From: Betaproteobacteria bacterium
GTDB taxonomy: Bacteria; Pseudomonadota; Gammaproteobacteria; Burkholderiales; Casimicrobiaceae
Assembly: GCA_025355395.1 (NCBI GenBank)
Contig: JANXZT010000097.1
Location: forward strand, 1 to 12,003
DNA length: 12,003 nucleotides
Direction of reading: 5' to 3'
Each line of letters opens with the position of its first letter. Positions within the stretch are counted from its first letter, which is position 1. The translations under genes and the position numbers were made by a program. Below, in pieces: positions 6,372-12,003 of this stretch. The notes beneath the pieces are model-generated. The model was not told where the DNA came from. It searched no databases and was given only the letters and a program-made list of their open reading frames with translations.

Positions 6372-8287
6372 CCGGTAACGCATGGAATCCCATTGCGATC
6401 GAGCGCTCGCCGTCGGAACAGGTCGTGCCATACCTGCACACCGAGCACGGCGCCCAGCACCTGCCCCAGGTTTTCCTTGCGCTCGCGATGTCGGCGCCTC
6501 AGCGCGGTGACTCGTTCCGGCTTGAAATAGCCGGTGGCGCGCAATGCCGTCTCGGAGAGTAGCTCTTCGGCAAAAGCCGGCAAATCATCGCGCAGCCACT
6601 CATCGGTCGGAACCTGTAGCGGCCGCTTCTTGCGATGGACGATGTCCGGCGGCAGGATGCTTTCCATCGCACGTCTCAGGATGTGTTTCTCGCGCAGCCA
6701 CTTCATCTTGACCCGCGGCGGAATACGCGCGCAAAACTCGACCAGCTCGTGGTCCAGAAACGGTACCCGTGCCTCCACCGAACAGGCCATCGACGCACGA
6801 TCCAGACCCAGCACGACGGCGTCGGCCATCCGATGCTTGATGTCGAAATACTGCATTCGTGCGAAAGGGTGCCATGTCTCGAATCCTGCCGGCGGCGGCG
6901 GTGCGTCGACCGAGTCATCGTAACCACGAAGCCGGTCGAGAATATCCTGGGAAAACAGTTCCTCGCCGGCCGATTGGCTCCGCAAATGGTTGATGCTGCG
7001 GGAGTACCGTTCGAAATTCATTTCCCGCGGCCCCGCAATCGTGCCGGCTGCACCTGGCCATCGTCGCCGGATCGGGGGCACGCTGGCCAGTAACCGGCGC
7101 ATGGGTCGTGGCAGCCGAAAGACCGGCTCGAGGACACGCGTCGTCGGGTACCACGAATAACCGCCCAGAATCTCGTCGGAACCTTCGCCGGTCAATACCA
7201 CTTTCACGTGCGCGGCCGCGGCCTCAGCCACCATGAGTTGGCCGATCAGGACGCTGCCCATGAGCGTATCCTCGCCATGCCAAATGGCCTTGGGAAAGCG
7301 CGCCAGGTCCGAACGTCGGCAGACGATTCGGTGGCCGACGAGGCGATACTGTGGGTAGTCGTCCAACGCCTTCTGGTTTCGCAGCTCATCGAAATGCGGG
7401 TCTTCGAAACGCAGGGTAAAAGTCTTGATCGGGTCCGGGACCATTTGCGACATTAGCGCCGTCACGCTGCTGGAATCGATTCCGGCGCTGAGCCAGGTGC
7501 CCACCGGCACGTCGCTGCGCAAATGAAGCCGCACGCTTTCCGTGAGTTTTTGGCGCAGACCGTCGGCCCATTCCTGCTCGCTAACGCGCTCCTCGTATTC
7601 GTGGCGCGACGGAAATTCGGCATCCCAATACTGCCGTAACTCGACCTTGCCGTTCGTCCACGTCAAGCAATGGCCCGCCGGCAGGCGGCGAATTCCGGCG
7701 ACAAAAGTACGCGGAGCCATAATCCGGGTGTAGGAAAAAAGCTGGCGCAACGACTGAACATCAGGGTCGGCCGCGACGGCTCCCGACGCCAGGATTGCCT
7801 TTGGCTCGGAGCCGAAAAACAACCCGTCCGGGGTGATCGCGTAATGGACCGGTTTGATGCCGAGCCGATCCCGCGCCAGCAACAGCCGCCGCCGCGGCGC
7901 ATCCCAAAGCGCCAGGCCGAACATGCCGCGCAGGCGCAATACAAAGTCGGCGCCATATTGCTCGTACAGATGGACGATCACCTCCACATCCGAAGCTGTT
8001 TTGAAGCGATGGCCGGCAGCGATCAACTGCTGGCGTAATTCGACGTGGTTGTAAATCTCGCCGTTACAGACCACGGCGATGGTTCCATCCTCGTTGGTGA
8101 TCGGCTGGTCGCCCGTCTGCAGATCGACGATGCTAAGCCTTCGGAAGCCGAGGCCGATGCCGGGTGCGACGTGGAACCCGTCGCTGTCGGGCCCGCGATG
8201 GCGCAGAATGTCCGTCATCCGCGCAAGTGTCTCCCGGCTCACCGGACGCTCGCGCTCGGAATAAACGATGCCGCAGATGCCGCACAC
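6368..8287 (-). CDS. asnB: Asparagine synthase-like glutamine amidotransferase
   Basis: This 639-residue protein has the full two-domain layout of glutamine-hydrolysing asparagine synthetase. It starts MCGICGIV, giving the N-terminal cysteine nucleophile after Met removal. RHRGPDSDG, FRRLSIVDL, CNGEIYNH and ARDRLGIKP are the class II glutaminase signatures. The synthetase domain has LSAGIDSSSV (about 266-275), where most family members have SGGLDSS, and GEGSDEILGGY (367-377). The C-terminus keeps the usual HRKKRPLQVPTDEWL region. Ammonia from glutamine would amidate an AMP-activated carboxylate. Homologues in surface-polysaccharide or secondary-metabolite loci often amidate something other than aspartate, and that seems likely here given the neighbours (inference). 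The GTG start directly before the essential Cys is forced by the family. It has the best ribosome-binding site in the operon, at 8297-8303. The stop overlaps the ligase start as ATGA. Confidence 0.93.
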   Translation of the reverse strand: MCGICGIVYSERERPVSRETLARMTDILRHRGPDSDGFHVAPGIGLGFRRLSIVDLQTGDQPITNEDGTIAVVCNGEIYNHVELRQQLIAAGHRFKTASDVEVIVHLYEQYGADFVLRLRGMFGLALWDAPRRRLLLARDRLGIKPVHYAITPDGLFFGSEPKAILASGAVAADPDVQSLRQLFSYTRIMAPRTFVAGIRRLPAGHCLTWTNGKVELRQYWDAEFPSRHEYEERVSEQEWADGLRQKLTESVRLHLRSDVPVGTWLSAGIDSSSVTALMSQMVPDPIKTFTLRFEDPHFDELRNQKALDDYPQYRLVGHRIVCRRSDLARFPKAIWHGEDTLMGSVLIGQLMVAEAAAAHVKVVLTGEGSDEILGGYSWYPTTRVLEPVFRLPRPMRRLLASVPPIRRRWPGAAGTIAGPREMNFERYSRSINHLRSQSAGEELFSQDILDRLRGYDDSVDAPPPPAGFETWHPFARMQYFDIKHRMADAVVLGLDRASMACSVEARVPFLDHELVEFCARIPPRVKMKWLREKHILRRAMESILPPDIVHRKKRPLQVPTDEWLRDDLPAFAEELLSETALRATGYFKPERVTALRRRHRERKENLGQVLGAVLGVQVWHDLFRRRALDRNGIPCVTG

Positions 8288-8296
8288 GCGTCGTTG

Positions 8297-8304
8297 CCTC
8301 CTTA
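8297..8304 (-). promoter_or_regulatory. Strong Shine-Dalgarno fused to upstream stop codon
   Basis: On the minus strand the sequence reads TAAGGAGG: the TAA ends the BioF2-like acyltransferase gene and the same bases begin AAGGAGG. It sits nine bases before the GTG start of the amidotransferase. The arrangement suits re-initiation by ribosomes finishing the upstream gene and also supports the GTG start. Confidence 0.8.
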
Positions 8305-9600
8305 ATGAGCGACCGACTGATCGATGGATTTAAAAAGCGCTCGCGGCCCCGCCTCGCTCAGTGTTTTGAGCGCAATCGGCCACGTGCCTTGCGGCCTGGG
8401 CAACGTTGCCGGCAGTTCGGCGCCCGTGACGAGACACAGCCGGCGAAGGCCCGCAATCCACAGCTGGTCGTGTGCTTGCTGCAGATCGGCGGTGGTCCAC
8501 GGCATCTGCCGCTCGACCGTGGCTATCGCTGACAACGCGTCGCCGTGGCTGAATATCAGCGGCGTGTGCGAAAGGAATTGCATCACCGCGCCATCGAGCC
8601 GGTTCCAGTGCACGAGGGTCGACCAAAATACGTCGCGCCTTTCGTAAAGCGCGGCACCCCATTTCCGCTTGTAGCGCAACAGGCCGTCCGCGAGCGACGG
8701 CCGGCTGCCCCGCAAATCGATTTGCGTGCAGCCGTGCTGGCGTGCGTAATCGATGAGGTGAAAATAGAGTGCGGCCACCGCCCCTTTTTTGAGCCATTCC
8801 ACGTTGCCGTCGGCGACGCCGATGGCCACCCAATCGAGCTTCCCGCCGTTACGCTCGAACAGTCCGCCTGCGACGCGCTTTCCGGCATTGCAAACCCAGA
8901 GGATTCCGCCATGCCGAACCGCCTGCCGCAAGCTGCTTGCACTGCGCACGTGCGTCCGCGATCCGTGACGCAAGCGAGTGTACGGGAGATACATGCGGCG
9001 ATAAAAGTCGTCGAAGGCTTCGGGCCCGGAGATATCGCACTGCGGCCAGTCGCGGCGCGTTCGGCGGATGTCATCGGCGACGCTGTTGCTGCGCTTGGCC
9101 AACAAGGCAAGATCGACCGGCATCAGCAGCCGCGTTCCCACCCATTCGGGAACCGTCAGGTAATCGTCGTCGAAAAGCAACCGCGCGGATAAACGATCGA
9201 CTCGGACGGCGGTCAAATCCGCCGCCGGCCTCAGTGTCCGCAACAGTCGTGGCAGCCTCCAGATCGATACGCGATCCAACGCTTCACGCTGTGGTGTGCC
9301 GGCGAAAAAGCGGGCAGCCAGATAACTGACCCAAGGCTCCGTTCCCGCCGCCAGCATGGTTGCGGGCCGCCCGCTTGTTCGCGATGCTCCGCGCAACCAT
9401 ACAACGGGGACGCGCGTCTGCGTCAACGGCATCAGGCATGAAAGATAACGCTTGACCCGATCCAGCGTCGACGACGGCAAACGCGTGAGCATTTGTTCGG
9501 CGAATCCTGTCCAACCACGCGCCAGAGGTCCAGGCGAAGTCATTGGTGAAATCCCCGCCAGCCGGCGGGTCGGCGCACGTTGGGTGCGGTGAATCGTCAT
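8302..9600 (-). CDS. BioF2/FemAB-like (GNAT-fold) acyltransferase
   Basis: This 432-residue soluble protein resembles the BioF2-like/CelD-like acetyltransferase group (Pfam Acetyltransf_6 type), which shares the double GNAT fold with FemAB. Supporting motifs are FDDFYRRMYLPYTRLRHG (about 196-213), then GGILWVCNAGKRVAGGLFE (231-249). EWLKKGAVAALYFHLIDYAR (268-287), QIDLRGSRPSLADGLLRYKR and KWGA follow in the usual order. It would transfer an acyl or aminoacyl group to an amine or hydroxyl in the cytoplasm; donor and acceptor are unknown. The first 130 residues are not recognisable. The ATG at 9598-9600 overlaps the TGA of the upstream GNAT gene as ATGA and is preceded by AAGGGA at suitable distance; ATG at 9543 is a weaker alternative. 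A second acyltransferase directly upstream suggests the two act on one product. Confidence 0.85.
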   Translation of the reverse strand: MTIHRTQRAPTRRLAGISPMTSPGPLARGWTGFAEQMLTRLPSSTLDRVKRYLSCLMPLTQTRVPVVWLRGASRTSGRPATMLAAGTEPWVSYLAARFFAGTPQREALDRVSIWRLPRLLRTLRPAADLTAVRVDRLSARLLFDDDYLTVPEWVGTRLLMPVDLALLAKRSNSVADDIRRTRRDWPQCDISGPEAFDDFYRRMYLPYTRLRHGSRTHVRSASSLRQAVRHGGILWVCNAGKRVAGGLFERNGGKLDWVAIGVADGNVEWLKKGAVAALYFHLIDYARQHGCTQIDLRGSRPSLADGLLRYKRKWGAALYERRDVFWSTLVHWNRLDGAVMQFLSHTPLIFSHGDALSAIATVERQMPWTTADLQQAHDQLWIAGLRRLCLVTGAELPATLPRPQGTWPIALKTLSEAGPRALFKSIDQSVAH

Positions 9601-10247
9601 CGTAACTTCCCTTGCCAGGGTCGTTCAAAAGCTCGCTGCCATGGGCCAATCTTGAGCCTGCCGATTACCCTTGTCGTTTGAAATCCGCTCTTGGCGTGGG
9701 CGCGTAACGCCGACCTGTTTTCGGGCAAGGTGGCACGAATCGCCCGCCGATAGCCCGCCTGCTGAAAATATCGCAATTGAGTCATGCACAGCGCGTGAGC
9801 GACATTGTTGCCGCGATACGCGACCGCGGTGAACGCGTCGAACAGGTAAACATCGCCCACGGCCATTGCGATCTCCGACCCGAGGTATTCGGTCCGCGCC
9901 CTGCTCCTCGTGGTCCAGCAGGTGGATACGACGCGACCCTCGTGGCGCGCGACAAAGCACAAGCTTCCGGACTGCAGTCGATTGCTGATGTCGTTGTGAG
10001 CGGCCTCCGGCCGGAATGCGAAATATTCGTCCAGCGCGCTGTCCTTCAACAACTCGATGCGCACCGGCAGCCCGGGCGAAACGTCAGGCATCGGTTGCGC
10101 CAGCAGACGTTCCTGAACCAGCAGCCGGCGAAAGCCCAACTCGCCAAGCAGCTTGAACCAGAAGCTCGCGAGCCCTTCAACGCGCAACACGGCAATGGCG
10201 CGCATGACCGCGCTGCGTCGCCGGCCGGATGCGCGGCCTGCTTTCAT
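9597..10247 (-). CDS. GNAT-family N-acetyltransferase
   Basis: The preferred reading is 216 residues. Its C-terminal half has the GNAT acetyl-CoA site: YLFDAFTAVAYRGNNVAHAL (about 134-153), where RGNNVA is the pyrophosphate-binding loop. The following helix, RYFQQAGYRRAIRATLPEN, ends with the conserved N, and LRAHAKSGFQ closes the motif with the usual 'k.GF'. It would acetylate or acylate an amine; the substrate is not predictable. The same frame runs open to 10613, but the added 122 residues lie wholly inside the methyltransferase gene on the same strand and have low-complexity Ala/Gly/Arg composition. The ATG at 10245-10247 is therefore chosen. It overlaps the methyltransferase TGA as ATGA, with no clear Shine-Dalgarno of its own, pointing to translational coupling. 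Its own TGA overlaps the next start in the same way. Confidence 0.86.
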   Translation of the reverse strand: MKAGRASGRRRSAVMRAIAVLRVEGLASFWFKLLGELGFRRLLVQERLLAQPMPDVSPGLPVRIELLKDSALDEYFAFRPEAAHNDISNRLQSGSLCFVARHEGRVVSTCWTTRSRARTEYLGSEIAMAVGDVYLFDAFTAVAYRGNNVAHALCMTQLRYFQQAGYRRAIRATLPENRSALRAHAKSGFQTTRVIGRLKIGPWQRAFERPWQGKLR

Positions 10248-11053
10248 ATCTTGCGCGCACTGATGCCGATGAAATAACCGGTCAGAAACCGGGTTGGCAG
10301 ATGCGCCAGAAACTCCCACCGCAGCAAACCCCGCAGGAAGCGCTGCCGAGCCTGTGGTGAAGCGGCCTGCTGCCGCCTTCGCGCCATCGGCACCGCCAGG
10401 ACGCGTGGGCAGTGCAACAGCGCAGCAGTCTCCATCACTTCGAATCCTTCCTGTTGCAGCATCCGACGCAGTTGCCGCGGCCGGCAACTCACCCCGAGCG
10501 GATAGGGCACCAGTGCCAATCGATGCAGCCATCGGAATGGAAGCGCATTGCGCATTGCCACTATCGGGTTGGCAAGGTTGTCCAGGGTCAGCAGCAGCCG
10601 TCCGCCGCGGCACAGCACGCGGTGCAATCCCCGAAGTGCAACGCGCATGTCGTCATGCGAGTCGAAATGGTCCAGAGTCGAGTTGGAGATGACGACCTCG
10701 AAGGTCCCGCCGGCGAACGGCAGTGCACGCACGTCCGCGGAAACAGCCAGGAGTCCCGGATGGCGCGACAGCGCTGCGGTCAAGACCGATGGCGCAACGT
10801 CCACCGCCGCAATGCATTGCGCGCGGCTCGCCATCAACGGATACAGTCCGTTCCCCATTGCCTCATCGAAGAGGTCGGTCTTGAGCAGCCGCTCGCAAGG
10901 GGCAGCAGGGAGCCAACGCGCCAGGAGCGATGAGTTGACCGAATCGGCATGTGCGCGCCACAGGTTCTCGGTTGGTGCCGTCAGCAACGGGTTTACCGCG
11001 CGCTCCCAGCGCTGCCGCGCTGAGGTGGGTAACTCTTTGTTGGTCGGGTCCAA
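10244..11053 (-). CDS. Class I SAM-dependent methyltransferase with variant motif I
   Basis: The protein is 269 residues. The Rossmann-type methyltransferase core is recognisable from VDVAPSVLTAAL (84-95, acidic residue for the SAM ribose), SADVRALPF (105-113), FEVVISNSTLDHF (118-130) and LHRVLCRGGRLLLTLDN (143-159), as in methyltransferase type 11 proteins. The normal DxGxGxG is replaced by LLKTDLFDEAMGNG (56-69), which keeps only the last glycines. It probably methylates a small molecule or glycan precursor in the cytoplasm. The listed start is TTG at 11051-11053 with a poor ribosome-binding site. The frame stays open for about 27 codons upstream to a TGA, without an ATG, GTG or TTG there. 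The first ATG in frame (residue 66) would remove motif I. The start is thus the least certain point. It is the first gene of the five-gene operon. Confidence 0.85.
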   Translation of the reverse strand: MDPTNKELPTSARQRWERAVNPLLTAPTENLWRAHADSVNSSLLARWLPAAPCERLLKTDLFDEAMGNGLYPLMASRAQCIAAVDVAPSVLTAALSRHPGLLAVSADVRALPFAGGTFEVVISNSTLDHFDSHDDMRVALRGLHRVLCRGGRLLLTLDNLANPIVAMRNALPFRWLHRLALVPYPLGVSCRPRQLRRMLQQEGFEVMETAALLHCPRVLAVPMARRRQQAASPQARQRFLRGLLRWEFLAHLPTRFLTGYFIGISARKI

Positions 11054-11190
11054 AAGGTGATCCAGACGTGCGTTGCTTGCCAGCCGGAGGCGATCAAGGC
11101 TAGCACGGACCGCCCGTCATCCGAACGGGGCCACTGCAATACGGGACCAAAGCCAGTCACGTTCTGTCGCGAGCCTTACATCAGATCCGG

Positions 11191-11217
11191 TTTGCAATCA
11201 CCCCGCAGCGTTGCAAA
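11191..11217. repeat. Inverted repeat TTTGCAA-N13-TTGCAAA, candidate operator
   Basis: Two perfect 7-base arms face each other across 13 bases, and each TTGCAA core is itself palindromic. It lies about 140 bases upstream of the methyltransferase start. The arms are AT-rich compared with surrounding GC-rich DNA, a common look for dimeric regulator sites. No regulator gene is present in the window, so function is inferred from form only. Confidence 0.5.
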
Positions 11218-11369
11218 GACTGCCGTGCCAGTGCGCGCAGAACCACGAATGCGATCGACGCACCGCGCGATGCGCGCAGGAGGAGGCGCAGGTCTTGGGC
11301 AGACCCTGAACCGGGTGCTGTCGCGGGTCTGGCCCGGCGCCGTGGCCAAAGGCTTGCTGACGCGAGGCA

Positions 11370-11378
11370 TGCTAGTAT
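11370..11378 (+). promoter_or_regulatory. Possible extended -10 promoter element
   Basis: TGCTAGTAT matches the extended -10 form TGn-TAnnAT. No good -35 hexamer lies 16-18 bases upstream, which extended -10 promoters can tolerate. Transcription would start just before or within the palindrome at 11383-11402 and read toward the permease about 150 bases downstream. Confidence 0.35.
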
Positions 11379-11382
11379 CAAA

Positions 11383-11405
11383 AAACGGTCAAATGTCCGT
11401 TTGAC
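11383..11405. repeat. Overlapping palindromes, candidate operator
   Basis: AAACGG-N8-CCGTTT (11383-11402) overlaps GTCAAA-N6-TTTGAC (11388-11405); both have perfect arms. The site begins five bases after the possible extended -10 element, where a repressor could block transcription of the transporter operon. The regulator is unknown. Confidence 0.45.
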
Positions 11406-11536
11406 GCGCGACACTGCCCGGGTACGTGCGGCCGCAGCGATCGCGGCGACCGGCCTCGGAGGGTGGCCGTGCCGCCCACGCTTGCGCGGTCATCGCATCA
11501 CGCGACCACTACGCGGGCTCACATGGAATCGTCGGG

Positions 11537-12003
11537 ATGAGTCACTGGATCTTCCGCCGAGCGCTTCAGGCGCTGTCGGTTATCGTCGCCATGTCCATCA
11601 TCGTGTTCTTCGCGGTGAGTGTCATCGGCAATCCCGTCGATCTGCTGATCTCGCCCAGCGCCGACCTGGCCGAGCGCACACGCGTGGTCGCGGGGCTCGG
11701 ATTGGATCAGCCGCTCTGGCGGCAGTATTTCAACTTCCTGCGTGGAATTACCGAGGGAAATTTCGGGCGCAGCTTTGTCTACAACGAGCCGTCACTGAAG
11801 CTCATTCTCCAGCGCTTTCCGGCGACCTTCGAGCTCGCGGTAGCGGCGTTGCTGATCGCAGTCGTCATCGGCATTCCGCTGGGCTTGTATGCCGGACTGC
11901 GTCCCGAGGCGAAGGTATCGCGCATCATCATGGCGACCAGCATCGTCGGCTTCAGCCTGCCGACATTCTGGGTGGGCATCATGCTGATCATGATCTTCTC
12001 GGT
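11537..12003 (+). CDS. ABC transporter permease, DppB/OppB type (partial at right edge)
   Basis: The ATG at 11537 opens a frame of 155 codons that is cut by the window end. An N-terminal membrane helix (about residues 9-31, IVAMSIIVFFAVSVIG) is followed by a periplasmic stretch. That stretch holds the family signature LGLDQPLWRQYFNFL, GNFGRSFVYNEPSLKLIL and RFPATFELAVAALLIAVVIG, then IPLGLYAGLRPE. This order is characteristic of the first permease subunit of peptide/nickel/oligopeptide importers (binding-protein-dependent transport, DppB family). It would sit in the inner membrane with a DppC-type partner, ATPases and a periplasmic binding protein. No binding-protein gene lies immediately upstream in the window, so partners should be downstream or elsewhere. 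The Shine-Dalgarno is weak. It is divergent from the glycan/ligase operon and is probably functionally unrelated. Confidence 0.92.
   Translation, partial: MSHWIFRRALQALSVIVAMSIIVFFAVSVIGNPVDLLISPSADLAERTRVVAGLGLDQPLWRQYFNFLRGITEGNFGRSFVYNEPSLKLILQRFPATFELAVAALLIAVVIGIPLGLYAGLRPEAKVSRIIMATSIVGFSLPTFWVGIMLIMIFS

Larger units (their letters stand above)
11054..11536. promoter_or_regulatory. Divergent intergenic region with two palindromes
   Basis: This 483-base stretch separates the leftward five-gene operon from the rightward ABC transporter gene. No protein-coding frame with recognisable content was seen on either strand; the open frames at 11057-11404 and similar look like chance frames. It should contain the operon promoter on the minus strand, which I could not place, and a promoter for the permease operon. 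Two perfect inverted repeats (11191-11217 and 11383-11402) are the most likely operator-like elements. Confidence 0.5.

Noticed and set aside
8302..10247. The two adjacent acyltransferases as halves of one gene broken by a frameshift
   Set aside because: Each has a complete fold signature of its own and the junction is a regular ATGA overlap; the two belong to different GNAT subgroups.
10248..10613. N-terminal extension of the GNAT frame by 122 residues
   Set aside because: It lies wholly within the methyltransferase gene on the same strand, has low-complexity composition with no domain, and the ATGA overlap at 10244-10247 gives a clean start.
11057..11414. Open frames on both strands upstream of the permease
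   Set aside because: They overlap each other on both strands, show no protein features and cover the palindromes; treated as chance frames.

Overview
The window comes from a GC-rich bacterium, most likely a proteobacterium (Beta- or Gammaproteobacteria would fit). I base this on the base composition, the long overlapping antisense open frames, the gene style (GTG and TTG starts, ATGA overlaps) and the families present. No rRNA, tRNA, CRISPR array, insertion sequence or phage gene was seen. Nearly all of it is a surface-glycan or lipid-linked-glycan type locus that ends beside an unrelated transporter operon.

Layout from left to right. (1) Positions 1-330 (+) hold the C-terminal membrane tail of a family 2 glycosyltransferase cut by the window edge. 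(2) Two minus-strand genes, 3016 down to 365, encode an uncharacterised three-helix membrane protein with large extracytoplasmic parts, then a polytopic GT-C/GT39-like glycosyltransferase. (3) A 445-base divergent intergenic region follows. (4) A plus-strand FAD-dependent oxidoreductase of the UDP-galactopyranose-mutase/amine-oxidase-like type lies at 3468-5072. (5) A compact minus-strand operon of five genes reads from 11053 down to 5085: SAM methyltransferase, GNAT acetyltransferase, BioF2/FemAB-like acyltransferase, class II asparagine-synthase-like amidotransferase, and a MurF-like ligase. Three of its four junctions are ATGA stop/start overlaps. In the fourth, the stop codon is part of a strong Shine-Dalgarno sequence. 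(6) A 483-base divergent intergenic region carries two clear palindromes. (7) The first 155 codons of a DppB-type ABC transporter permease run off the right edge.

How the parts may work together (inference). The family 2 enzyme may make a polyprenyl-phosphate sugar or extend a lipid-linked sugar, and the GT-C protein would use such a donor on the outer face of the inner membrane. The FAD enzyme resembles sugar-ring-modifying or oxidising enzymes of polysaccharide loci. The five-gene operon has the chemistry to decorate a small molecule or glycan: amide formation from glutamine, ATP-dependent amide ligation, two acyl transfers and a methyl transfer. The most unusual part is the Mur ligase. It has the central ATPase and C-terminal domains of MurF but lacks the N-terminal UDP-MurNAc-recognition domain, has an altered SYNAN motif, and carries an extra C-terminal tail with four cysteines. 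It is therefore probably not the housekeeping peptidoglycan enzyme, and its substrate is open.
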